A DNA stretch of 20,099 nucleotides. Source: an uncultured Pseudomonadota bacterium (GTDB lineage Bacteria; Myxococcota_A; UBA796; GCA-2862545). The DNA lies in NCBI GenBank assembly GCA_937891875.1, contig CALATR010000581.1, forward strand, positions 1 through 20,099. Reading direction: 5' to 3'. The notes beneath the pieces were generated by a model, which was not told the DNA's origin, did not search any database, and was given only the letters and a program-made list of their open reading frames with translations. Position numbers and translations under genes: made by a program. Below are positions 1-9,148 of this stretch, piece by piece (positions within the stretch are counted from its first letter, which is position 1; the number at the start of each line of letters is the position of its first letter).

Positions 1-3
1 GGC

Positions 4-28
4 CGGTCTCCAGTCTCCAGTCTCCAGT
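4..28 (+). repeat. Left heptamer array, GTCTCCA x3
   Basis: Three perfect tandem copies of GTCTCCA occupy 6-26, flanked by CG on the left and GT on the right. The whole 25-nt stretch 4-28 is a perfect reverse complement of 182-206. The array sits five bases from the window edge, so any wider element could continue to the left. Short tandem heptamers of this style are known in several bacterial groups, for example the STRR repeats of cyanobacteria. Function unknown. Confidence 0.85.
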
Positions 29-176
29 TTCGGCCGGCCAGGGAGTGGCGGGCCCTCCACCAGGGGTCGCGCTTCGTAGCGCGTCTGGAATCCGTTGGGA
101 CAACCTCGGTTCCACGGACGTGGCTGCTTCGACGACCGCACCGGGCTGTCGGGATCGCTGCCGTCTGCGCTGGGAC

Positions 177-206
177 TGGAGACTGGAGACTGGAGACTGG
201 AGACCG
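177..206 (-). repeat. Right heptamer array, TGGAGAC x4 (inverted)
   Basis: Four perfect tandem copies of TGGAGAC lie at 177-204, the reverse complement of the unit at 6-26. Positions 182-206 match 4-28 perfectly in inverted orientation, with a 153-nt spacer (29-181). The copy-number difference (4 versus 3) suggests slippage. The pair could form a long cruciform or stem, or mark the ends of a small repeat-type element. No coding sequence lies between the arms. Confidence 0.85.
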
Positions 207-366
207 AGCCTCCACTCCCCTGTCCGCAGCCACGCGACCTGCGCGAGACGCGACCGGCGCGAGACGACCCCTCCGCCTCGCCACCGAACGCACCACACGA
301 CCACCCGCGAGCCGCCGCCCCCGCAACCGGCTACCCTCCGCGCTCCCCACTTCCTCGAGCCAGCAG

Positions 367-1791
<1,425 letters not shown>

Positions 1792-1800
1792 CCGCCCCCG

Positions 1801-3591
1801 ATGGCCGTCCGACTGCTCGAAGACGCGCTCATCGACCAGATCGCCGCTGGCGAGGTGGTGGAGCGCCCGGCGTCGGTGGTGAAGGAGCTGGTCGAGAACA
1901 GCCTCGACGCGGGGGCGGTGACCCTGCGGATCCGCCTGGAAGAGGGCGGCCGCAGCCTCATCCGCATCACCGACGACGGCCACGGCATGGACGAGCACGA
2001 CGCGGTGCTGTGCCTGGAGCGGCACGCCACGTCGAAGATCCGCTCGCTCGAGGACCTGGTCCACGTCCGCAGCCTGGGCTTCCGCGGCGAGGCCATCCCG
2101 TCGATCGCGTCGGTGAGCCGGTTCGAGCTGCAGACCCGCCGGGCCGAGGATCCCGCGGGGGTCAAGGTCTCCGTGGAGGGCGGGGTGCTGCGCGGGGTCA
2201 GCCAGGTGGGCTGTGCGCCGGGCACCCGGGTCACCGTGCGCTCGCTCTTCTACAACCTGCCGGTTCGACGGGCCTTCCTGCGGACCGCGCCGACCGAGCT
2301 CGGCCACTGCCTGGACGCGGTGGTGCGGGAGATCCTGACCCGGCCCCAGGTCGACGTGCTCGTCAGTCACGGCAGCCACGAGGTCCTGCGCGCCCCGTCC
2401 GCGCCCGACCTGCACAGCCGGGCTCGGGCGCTGCTGGGCAAGGTCGCCGAAGGACTGCGCGAGGTGTCCTTCGAGGACCGCGGCATCGCCGTCAGCGGCC
2501 TCATCAGTCCGGTCGGCGTGCACCAGGGCAGCAACCGGGGCGTGCACCTGTACGTCAACGGTCGGCACGTGCGCGATCCGGTCCTGAGGCGCGCGCTGCG
2601 CGAGGCATACCAGGGGATCGTGCCTCGGGGCCGCCACCCGGTCGTCGTGCTGCAGGTCACCGTGCCCGACGAGCGGGTCGACGTGAACGTGCACCCCTCG
2701 AAGACCGAGGTGCGCTTCCACAGCCCCCGCGACCTGGTCGACGTGGTCAGCGGCGGGCTCGCCGAGGCGCTGCGCCGGCACGGCATCACCCGCCAGGTCC
2801 GCGACGATGCGTTCGGATCGCGCACCCGACGACCGGATCCGGCGGCCCTGCCGCTTCCGCTGTCGGCCCATCCCGCGGACGACCCGAGCTTCCGGGAGCG
2901 ACCGCCGGCCCCCGAGCCGGAGCTCCCCGCCTGGCTCGCCGCGGACGTCGACCCGCCGAGCGCGCCAGCCACGCCGTCGGCGGAGACGGGGAGCCCGGCG
3001 GCGGTGCCCCAGGCGGACCAGCAGCCGGCGCCCTCGAGGCCTCCGGTCGCCCCCGCCGCGGTCGAGCCCCTGCCGGTGGAGCCGGTCACCCTGCTGGACG
3101 GCAACCTGGGGGTCGCTCGCCAGGATCAGGCGTTGATCCTCATTGATGGGCTGCACCTCCGCGCCGTCCTCGCCCGGGCCAGCCTCGAGCGGGGAGGGGA
3201 GCCCCAGCGCCTGCTGGTGCCCCGGCGGATGGAGCCCGGCCGCGCCCTCGCCGATCGCGTGCTGGCCTGGGCCACCGTGCTGGAGGGCGTCGGACTGTCC
3301 GTGGGTGCGTTCGGACCGGGCATCCTCGTCCTCAAGCGCCTGCCCGCCTGCCTGCTCGACGCCGACTGGGACGCGCTCCTCCCGAGCCTGGCCCGCACCC
3401 TGGCTGCGGGTGGCCCTGCAGAGCAGACCGCCCCGCCCGACGCTGCCCTGGACGTGCTCGCGACCGCCGATCGCCGCCCCTACGCGTCCATCGAGGCGCT
3501 GCTGGCCGATCTGGCCCGCGCGGACTTGCCGGCGGAGCCTCCCCTGGCGCTCACCCTGCCTGCCGATCGCCTCCGCGAGCTCATCCGATGA
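1801..3591 (+). CDS. mutL: DNA mismatch repair protein MutL, endonuclease motif absent
   Basis: A 596-residue MutL: an N-terminal GHKL ATPase, a Pro/Ala-rich linker and a C-terminal dimerisation domain. It couples MutS mismatch recognition to downstream repair. ATPase motifs are clear: VENSLDAGA with Asn33, DDGHGM at 58-63 and GFRGEA at 93-98. The linker runs about 337-428. The C-terminal domain is recognisable, but where nicking MutLs carry DQHAxHER this one reads DGLHLRAV from Asp449, and no CPHGRP motif is visible near the end. I infer that it cannot nick DNA by the usual PMS2/MutL route. An AAGGAG lies 12 nt before the ATG, inside the der stop region. Its stop overlaps the miaA start as ATGA. 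Confidence 0.95.
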   Translation: MAVRLLEDALIDQIAAGEVVERPASVVKELVENSLDAGAVTLRIRLEEGGRSLIRITDDGHGMDEHDAVLCLERHATSKIRSLEDLVHVRSLGFRGEAIPSIASVSRFELQTRRAEDPAGVKVSVEGGVLRGVSQVGCAPGTRVTVRSLFYNLPVRRAFLRTAPTELGHCLDAVVREILTRPQVDVLVSHGSHEVLRAPSAPDLHSRARALLGKVAEGLREVSFEDRGIAVSGLISPVGVHQGSNRGVHLYVNGRHVRDPVLRRALREAYQGIVPRGRHPVVVLQVTVPDERVDVNVHPSKTEVRFHSPRDLVDVVSGGLAEALRRHGITRQVRDDAFGSRTRRPDPAALPLPLSAHPADDPSFRERPPAPEPELPAWLAADVDPPSAPATPSAETGSPAAVPQADQQPAPSRPPVAPAAVEPLPVEPVTLLDGNLGVARQDQALILIDGLHLRAVLARASLERGGEPQRLLVPRRMEPGRALADRVLAWATVLEGVGLSVGAFGPGILVLKRLPACLLDADWDALLPSLARTLAAGGPAEQTAPPDAALDVLATADRRPYASIEALLADLARADLPAEPPLALTLPADRLRELIR

Positions 3592-4484
3592 GCCGTCCGC
3601 GCGTGGTGGTGCTCGCCGGACCGACCGCCGCCGGCAAGTCCGCGGCCGGGCTCGCCGTGTGCGAGGCCATCGGCGGGATCCTCCTGTCCGCGGACGCCAT
3701 GCAGGTCTACCGGGGCATGGACATCGGCACGGCCTCGCCCGATTCGGAAGAGCGCGCCCGGGTGCCCCACCTGGGCATCGATGTCGCCGATCCCACCGAC
3801 CGCTTCAGCGCCGCCGACTTCATCGCGCTCGGCGACGAGGCCCTCGCGACCGGCCGCCCGGTGGTCGTGGTGGGAGGCACGGCACTCTACATCCGCGCGC
3901 TGGTCCGCGGACTCGCTCCCACGCCGGACGTTCAGCCCGAGATCCGCGCGCGCATCGAGGCCATCGACGATCTGCACGCCGCCTTGCGCGCGGTCGATCC
4001 GGTCCTCGCCGCCCGCCTGCACGCAAACGACCGCAAGCGCCTGGTCCGTGGGCTCGAGGTGTTCGAGCAGACCGGTCGCCGCCTGTCCGAGCTCCAGGCA
4101 GAGCACGAGGCCACCGCCGACCGGGTCGAGGTCTTCGGGCTGTGGCTCGACCGCGCCGATCTGGACGCGCGGATCGACGCGCGGGTCGGCCAGATGGTGG
4201 AGGCCGGCTACCTCGACGAGGTCCGCGCCCTGCTCGATGCCGGCGTGCCCCGCAGCGCGCGCCCCATGCAGACGCTCGGCTACCGTCACCTCTGTGATCA
4301 CCTGCTGGACGGGCTCGATCTCGACGAGGCCCTGCGCCGCACCCGCCGCGACACCCGCCGCTTCGCCCGCAAGCAGCGCACCTGGCGTCGCCACCTGGCC
4401 CTGCCCGAGGTGCGCTGCGAGCACGTCCAGGCCGCGCTCTCGACCGCGCGGCGGGCCTTCGACGCTGCTACGCTGTCGCCGTGA
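3588..4484 (+). CDS. miaA: tRNA dimethylallyltransferase MiaA
   Basis: This 298-residue enzyme transfers the dimethylallyl group to N6 of A37 in tRNAs reading UNN codons. Visible signatures: P-loop GPTAAGKS (11-18), SADAMQVYRGMDIGTA (about 35-50), GGTALYIRALVRGL (96-109), HANDRKRLVRGLEVFEQTG (145-163) and a C-terminal RKQRTWRRH segment matching the family's RxQ-T-W-R region. Length is normal. The start overlaps the mutL stop by four bases (ATGA), which implies translational coupling. The mutL-miaA pairing is common in bacteria. Its own stop overlaps the next gene's start as GTGA. Confidence 0.97.
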   Translation: MSRPRVVVLAGPTAAGKSAAGLAVCEAIGGILLSADAMQVYRGMDIGTASPDSEERARVPHLGIDVADPTDRFSAADFIALGDEALATGRPVVVVGGTALYIRALVRGLAPTPDVQPEIRARIEAIDDLHAALRAVDPVLAARLHANDRKRLVRGLEVFEQTGRRLSELQAEHEATADRVEVFGLWLDRADLDARIDARVGQMVEAGYLDEVRALLDAGVPRSARPMQTLGYRHLCDHLLDGLDLDEALRRTRRDTRRFARKQRTWRRHLALPEVRCEHVQAALSTARRAFDAATLSP

Positions 4485-5080
4485 TCGCACCCCCGCCCGA
4501 CACCCTGCACGTCGAGGGCGCCGCCCACGAGACGCGGATCCTGCTGGAGCACGGACGGCCCCGCGCGCCGACCGTGCCCTGGAAGCGCGCCGCGATCGCC
4601 CTGTGGTTCGCGTCGCTCATCCTGGCGTGGATCTTCCCGGTGCTGTTCTGCCCGCTGGGCACGGCGGCGACGCTGCTGGTGGGCCTCGCCATCGCCATCG
4701 ACGCGAGCCGCCGCGAGGTGGACCGGCTGGTGCTGCGCATGGACCACCTCCGGGTCGTGCAGACCGGGCTCACCGGCCGCAGCACGACGGTGGTGCCCTG
4801 GTCGGCGCTGGAGGCGGTCACCCTGGCGCCGAGCCGGCGGGGGCAGGTGCTGGTCCTGACCTGGACCGAGGACGGCACGCCCCGGCGCGCTGCGGTGGGG
4901 CCGCGGCAAGAAGAGCAGGATCTGACTTGGATGTGCGAGGCCTTCCAGACCATCCTGCACCGGACGACAGCCACCCCGGACGACGCGGACGAGGTGGTCG
5001 AGGACCTCGCCGACGTGGTCGACGATGCGGCTTCAGAGGGTGCGGGGGCAGCGCGGTCCGGGGTGGCGGAGCCGTCGTGA
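4481..5080 (+). CDS. Small membrane protein with possible PH-like cytoplasmic domain
   Basis: A 199-residue protein with a GTG start that overlaps the miaA stop (GTGA). After a polar N terminus it has two adjacent hydrophobic helices (about 38-56 and 58-74), predicting a hairpin membrane anchor. A soluble part follows (about 80-160) whose pattern, a hydrophobic strand, then a turn, then VVPWSALEAVTL, recalls bacterial PH-like membrane proteins. The last 35 residues are acidic and low in complexity. I do not recognise a named family; the PH-like idea is an inference from strand pattern only. Its stop overlaps the start of the propeller gene, so the two may be made together. Confidence 0.75.
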   Translation: MIAPPPDTLHVEGAAHETRILLEHGRPRAPTVPWKRAAIALWFASLILAWIFPVLFCPLGTAATLLVGLAIAIDASRREVDRLVLRMDHLRVVQTGLTGRSTTVVPWSALEAVTLAPSRRGQVLVLTWTEDGTPRRAAVGPRQEEQDLTWMCEAFQTILHRTTATPDDADEVVEDLADVVDDAASEGAGAARSGVAEPS

Positions 5081-7998
5081 CCACCTGGCTGCTGCTGCTG
5101 GCGACCGTGGGGCAGGCCGCCGAGCCCGAGACGCCCGCGCTGCACGTCCGCGAGGTCCGCACCACCACCGGGCGCCGCCTCGTGTGCTGGGACCCGCCCC
5201 CTGCGGATGGCAGCCTCGACGGCCCGGTCGACGTGCGCCTGCGGGTCAACGACGATCGGGTGTGGGCCGCCCTGCGCTGCCGGCGCGTGCCCGCCAGCGA
5301 GGCCGTGACCGTGCGTCTCGACGCGGACGCCCCCGAGCAGGGCGAGGACGAGCCCGCTGCAGAGCCGATCGTCGAGCCTGGTGCCCTGCGCTGGCACGGT
5401 CCGGCGCTGGAGCCGCCGCTGCTCCCGGGCGGGGTGCAGGAGGTGGCGATCGCCGCCGACGGCGCCCTGTGGCTCGCCCGCTGTGAGGAGGGCGTCACCC
5501 GCCTCGATCCGGCCGTGCGGGTGCGGCAGACCTGGACCGTGCGCGATGGTCTGCCCCCCGGCTGCATCACCCAGGTGGCGGCGGCCGCGGACGGCCAGGC
5601 GTGGGCGCTCACCCCGGACCGGGCGGTGCGGCTCACGCCGGACGCGGGCCCGGTCGAGATCGTCGTCTTCGACCCCGCGGACCGGTCCAGCGTGGGCGCC
5701 CTGGCGATCGGCCGGGACGGCACCGTCTGGCTCGGAGGGCAGGGGGGACGGCTGCGCGGGCTGCGTCCCGACGGCAGCGAGGTCCGCTTCGCTGGCGCCC
5801 GGCTGGGCGCGCTCGACAGCATCATGGCCCTGTCCGAGGCGGCGGACGGCCAGGTGTGGATCTCGTCGCAAGGGCGCTTGACCCTGCTGGATCCGGCGAC
5901 CGGGAACTTCAGGGTCCGGGTCGCCCACGGGGTCGCGCCCGAGCTGCCCCCCGGCCGGCCGGGACCGGTGGTGACCGCGGACGACGGCGCCTGGGTCGTG
6001 GTCCGGCCGGACCGTCCCGGAGCGACCGAGGGCGCGCTGGTGCACCTGACCGAGGCGGGCTCCCAGACCCTGCGCCTGCCTGGCCTGCCCGCGCTTCCAC
6101 TGGCGGTCGTGCGCACCGACGACGACGCCTTGTGGGTCGCGGACGGTGCGGGCCTGGTACGGGTGAGCCCCGACCGCAGCGAGGCCCGGCGGGTGGCGGT
6201 GCGGCAGGGGTTCGTACCCGGCGGGCCCTGGGCGGTGCCGGCGGGCGGGGGCTCGGTGTGGGCGGCGTTCGAGGGTCGGGACACCGGCGCCACCCTGGTG
6301 AAGCTCGATCCGGAGGGCGCCCGGGGGGCGGAGCTGGCGCCCGAGGCGCTGCCCCCGCCGGGCGTGCTGGTGCGCGCCGGCGATAGCGTGCTGCTGGCGA
6401 CGGGGGAGGGCCTGTGGAGCCTGCGGGCGGACGAGGCGCGCTGGGAGCGGCACCCCGGGTTCGGCGATGGCCTGCGCGGCTGGTCCGCCAGGCGCCTGCT
6501 GGCGATCCACACCGGGCCCACCGGCCTCACCTGGCTCGCCGGGGAGGATGGGCTGCGGGTGGGGCGGTCGGGGGTCGGCTTCCAGGACGTCACCCCGCCC
6601 GGGGCGAAACGCGTCTCCGACGTCTACGAGGCACCCGGCGGCACCGCGACCCTGGCGACAGACGCCGGGTTGTTCGCCCGGGATCGACTGGGGCGGGTCC
6701 TGCGGGTGGTCGACGACGGCGGGCGGGCGGTGCAGGGGGTCGACCACCTCGAGCGGGCGACCGACGGCACCCTGTGGGCCTGGGGCAGCGGGGGCGCCTG
6801 GACCGTGTCCGGCAGCGACGCCGAGCGCCGCCTGGGCGGTCCCCTGCGCGATCTCATCGTCACCGATGACGCGGTCTGGGCCGTGCGCACCGACATCCGC
6901 GTGCTCCGTGAGGGGCGCTTCGTGCGGGAGGATCTGCCCCCGGGCATCGTCGTTCCCCAGCAGCTCGCCGTGCGGGATGGACGCCCGCTGTGGGTGCGCG
7001 ATCGCGGCGGGATCTGGCGCCGCGACGGGGAGCGCTGGCGGCGGGCGATCAGCGTCGAAGGACCGTTCCTGCGCAGTGGTGACGGCACCCTGTGGCGCTG
7101 GGACCCCGACGGACTGCACGTGCTGCCCCCCGACGCTGGCACCTGGCGCTGGGTCGGGCTGCCCGCACGGGTCACCGGCAGCGATCCGGTCGCGACGCCG
7201 CCCCTGGGCGCGGACGCGGTGACCGTGCACGCCCTGGAGGGCGCGCTGGCGGTGGAGGTCGAGGGGAGGGTGGTCGGCGATCCCCTCCGGGCCGATCCCA
7301 TCGTCGATCTGGACGTGCGTGGCACCCGCTGGGCCGCCCTGTCTCGACGGGGGATCCTGCTCCGCGGAGATGGCTACCGCCTGCTCGAGCGCAGCCATGT
7401 CCCCGGTCCCGCGCGCCGGGTCGCCCTGGGGCCGCGGCAGGTGTGCGTCGCGGGCACTGCCGCCTGGTGTCGCCAGGACGGTCGCTGGGAGGCCGTCCTG
7501 GACCTGCTCGATCTACCGGCGCCCCTGCCCGCGGTGGATCTCGAGGTCGACGCCGAGGGGCGCGCGTGGAGCCTGCATCCAGGCGCCCTGTGCCGCCAGG
7601 GGTCGGGCTGCCGGGGCGTGCGCGGGGTGACCCAGACCTCGCTCCTGCTCGCCGACGAGGGCGCGTGGATCGGTGCGCTCGAGGGGCTGTACCGGGTCGG
7701 CGCCGACGGCCGCACCGATCGGGTGTGGCAGGGTGCCGCCGTGCGCGACCTCGCCGTCGGACCGGACGACAGCCTGTGGCTGGCGACCGAGGGCCGGGGC
7801 CTGGTGCGCCTGCGCCTCCATGGGGAAGGCGTGCAGGAGGAGGACGTCGGCACGGGAAACGACCCGTTCGACGCCTCTCCGCCGGCCATCGACGAGGTGG
7901 CCGTGTCGACCACCGGCCACGTCTGGGTGCGTCAGGGCGCGGGCCGCCTCGTGCTGCCCGGCCCCGAGCGCCGCCTCGACCGATGGCCCTGGCGCTGA
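5077..7998 (+). CDS. Secreted multi-blade beta-propeller protein (two-component-regulator propeller type)
   Basis: GTG start overlapping the previous stop (GTGA), with GGAG five bases upstream; product of 973 residues. The N terminus reads TTWLLLLATVGQA-AEPE, a short export signal with a likely signal-peptidase cleavage site after A14, so it is probably periplasmic or secreted. From about residue 120 to the end I count roughly 16 repeats of the Reg_prop/NHL style, each a D-G-x-x-W core followed by GL-x-R-L, enough for two seven- or eight-bladed propellers. Examples are AADGALWLARCEEGVTRLDP and VGPDDSLWLATEGRGLVRL. No transmembrane segment, kinase or other output domain follows, unlike hybrid sensors that carry such propellers. 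Partner and ligand unknown. Confidence 0.85.
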   Translation: MTTWLLLLATVGQAAEPETPALHVREVRTTTGRRLVCWDPPPADGSLDGPVDVRLRVNDDRVWAALRCRRVPASEAVTVRLDADAPEQGEDEPAAEPIVEPGALRWHGPALEPPLLPGGVQEVAIAADGALWLARCEEGVTRLDPAVRVRQTWTVRDGLPPGCITQVAAAADGQAWALTPDRAVRLTPDAGPVEIVVFDPADRSSVGALAIGRDGTVWLGGQGGRLRGLRPDGSEVRFAGARLGALDSIMALSEAADGQVWISSQGRLTLLDPATGNFRVRVAHGVAPELPPGRPGPVVTADDGAWVVVRPDRPGATEGALVHLTEAGSQTLRLPGLPALPLAVVRTDDDALWVADGAGLVRVSPDRSEARRVAVRQGFVPGGPWAVPAGGGSVWAAFEGRDTGATLVKLDPEGARGAELAPEALPPPGVLVRAGDSVLLATGEGLWSLRADEARWERHPGFGDGLRGWSARRLLAIHTGPTGLTWLAGEDGLRVGRSGVGFQDVTPPGAKRVSDVYEAPGGTATLATDAGLFARDRLGRVLRVVDDGGRAVQGVDHLERATDGTLWAWGSGGAWTVSGSDAERRLGGPLRDLIVTDDAVWAVRTDIRVLREGRFVREDLPPGIVVPQQLAVRDGRPLWVRDRGGIWRRDGERWRRAISVEGPFLRSGDGTLWRWDPDGLHVLPPDAGTWRWVGLPARVTGSDPVATPPLGADAVTVHALEGALAVEVEGRVVGDPLRADPIVDLDVRGTRWAALSRRGILLRGDGYRLLERSHVPGPARRVALGPRQVCVAGTAAWCRQDGRWEAVLDLLDLPAPLPAVDLEVDAEGRAWSLHPGALCRQGSGCRGVRGVTQTSLLLADEGAWIGALEGLYRVGADGRTDRVWQGAAVRDLAVGPDDSLWLATEGRGLVRLRLHGEGVQEEDVGTGNDPFDASPPAIDEVAVSTTGHVWVRQGAGRLVLPGPERRLDRWPWR

Positions 7999-8026
7999 CC
8001 CGAAGTCGGGCCAGCGGCTCGACCGA

Positions 8027-8434
8027 TCACGTCAGGAGCTCCGGGTCGTGCTCGGCGATCCAGGCCTTGACCTCGTCGTTGTTGAACATCACGGTGGCGA
8101 TGATCTCGAGGACGAGCGGGATGACGCCGCCCATGCCCAGGTTGAGCGCGCCGACGACGATGCCGATGATGGACACCGTGCTGGCGTTCTTGACGACCTT
8201 GCCATTCATGACGTTCATCCCGACGATGAGCTCGTAGATGCCCCAGCCGAGCGGGACGAACGGCCACAGGCAGCACACGTAGCAGAGGATGCCGACGCCC
8301 ATGGTCGCGAAGGCCACGCCGGTGATGTACAGGAACAGGACGATGCCGAGGACGATCGCGCCCAGGATGTTCATGATGCCGGCGATCAGCATCATGATGC
8401 CGGCGGTCTTGTAGTTGCTCGGGACCTCTTCCAT
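8027..8434 (-). CDS. Small multi-pass membrane protein
   Basis: A 135-residue protein with an ATG start and a good GGAGG seven bases upstream (8442-8446 on the opposite strand). It is dominated by hydrophobic helices, about 11-52 (probably two spans), 54-72 and 86-116, so three to four spans are likely, with a short charged C terminus. There is a small cysteine cluster (C51, C54, C55) in the middle. I do not recognise the family. It lies 72 nt downstream of the lipoprotein gene on the same strand and may be the last gene of that transcript. It converges with the propeller gene, leaving only 28 nt between the stops. Confidence 0.8.
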   Translation of the reverse strand: MEEVPSNYKTAGIMMLIAGIMNILGAIVLGIVLFLYITGVAFATMGVGILCYVCCLWPFVPLGWGIYELIVGMNVMNGKVVKNASTVSIIGIVVGALNLGMGGVIPLVLEIIATVMFNNDEVKAWIAEHDPELLT

Positions 8435-8464
8435 CGCGGTGCCTCCGTGGGACGGGGGCGGACC

Positions 8465-8500
8465 GTACCATCGTTGGGGCGATCCGGGTAGCCCCGGTAC
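8465..8500 (-). other. Possible folded intergenic RNA element
   Basis: Between the lipoprotein stop and the next start, an outer GTAC/GTAC pairing (8465-8468 with 8497-8500) encloses two small hairpins: ATCG/CGAT (8470-8473 with 8480-8483) and CCGGG-TAGC-CCCGG (8484-8497). No T-run follows on the minus strand, so a classic intrinsic terminator is unlikely. It may be an RNA processing or attenuation structure, or chance. Confidence 0.25.
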
Positions 8501-8506
8501 ATCGCG

Positions 8507-9148
8507 CTACAGCGCCGCCTCGATGTGCACGGTCACCTGTGCGCCATCTTGCTCGATCACCGCCGTCCAGACGCCTTTGTGGTAGCTGTGCCCGCCCGGC
8601 CTCGGGCGCACGGCCCAGTCTGTGTCCGCCATCGATGATCCCAGGCGGTCGACGAAGGGGCTGGGCTGCTTGGGGGTCAGCTCGGCGAGGGCGGTGTTGC
8701 CGTGGAGGGTGATGCGGTTCGGCTTGAAGGTGTTGCCGGTCGCCACGTCAGGCAGGGCTGCCAGCGGGCCGACCCGCCAGCCGTCGACCTTCCAGGGGTT
8801 CCACTCCTCGATGGCGTCGCCGGACGCCGACAGGGTCAGCTCGCCGTCCTTGCACACGCGCTGGGCCTTCGAGCCCGCCTTGGCGTAGGCCGCGTCCAGG
8901 TTGGCGCCGCAGGTGACGCCCTCGAGCACGACCCGGGTCTCGGTCGGCGTGTAGATGGCGTGCTTCGCCTTGGCCCCCAGCGGCGCGGGGGTGCCCGCCA
9001 GGTGCCCCACGAGGGCCATGGCGGACTCGGTGCCGTGGCCATTGGCGGAGGGCACCTCGAGGAGTGCGTTCTCGACCGTCGGGCTCGGGGTCGCCGAGCT
9101 GCAGCCCGCCACGGCGGCGATCAGGGATGCTGCGGATGCCGCGACCAG
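8507..9148 (-). CDS. Small predicted lipoprotein
   Basis: About 213 residues if translation starts at the CTG at 9148. The leader is LVAASAASLIAAVAG followed by Cys16, a perfect V-A-G-C lipobox, then a Ser-rich tether. The mature part has two cysteines (in the VTCGANL and RVCKDGE segments) that could form a disulfide. No family is recognised. No ATG, GTG or TTG exists in frame upstream of the leader; the only options are CTG at 9148 (AGGTGG ten bases before it) and CTG at 9223, which would add an Arg-rich n-region. The GTG just before the lipobox is too late. The start overlaps the 3' end of the MFS-acyltransferase gene, implying coupling. Function unknown; an envelope role with its neighbour is plausible. 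Confidence 0.75.
   Translation of the reverse strand: MVAASAASLIAAVAGCSSATPSPTVENALLEVPSANGHGTESAMALVGHLAGTPAPLGAKAKHAIYTPTETRVVLEGVTCGANLDAAYAKAGSKAQRVCKDGELTLSASGDAIEEWNPWKVDGWRVGPLAALPDVATGNTFKPNRITLHGNTALAELTPKQPSPFVDRLGSSMADTDWAVRPRPGGHSYHKGVWTAVIEQDGAQVTVHIEAAL

Larger units (their letters stand above)
1..366. other. Non-coding leader upstream of der
   Basis: No convincing protein-coding gene is seen here; the open frames in it read as arginine/proline/serine-rich translations typical of non-coding GC-rich DNA. It holds two inverted arrays of a 7-bp repeat (listed separately) and a short palindrome CCACG-GA-CGTGG at 112-123. The stretch 207-366 has no structure I can name. A promoter for the der operon should lie here, but no clear -35/-10 pair can be read in such GC-rich sequence. 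Confidence 0.6.

Noticed and set aside
6..204. CRISPR-like array from the heptamer repeats
   Set aside because: Repeat units are 7 bp and directly abutting with no unique spacers; there are no cas genes nearby.
3781..5076. N-terminal extension of the propeller frame back to 3781
   Set aside because: It overlaps miaA and the membrane-protein gene in another frame and is Arg/Ser/Pro-rich. The GTG at 5077 has GGAG upstream, a stop-start overlap and a signal peptide.
4468..7398. A 976-codon minus-strand open frame opposite the propeller gene
   Set aside because: Antisense shadow; its repeats only reflect the repeated blades on the coding strand.
7999..8010. CCCG-AAGT-CGGG as a terminator between the convergent genes
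   Set aside because: The stem is only 4-5 bp with a tiny loop and no T-run on either strand.
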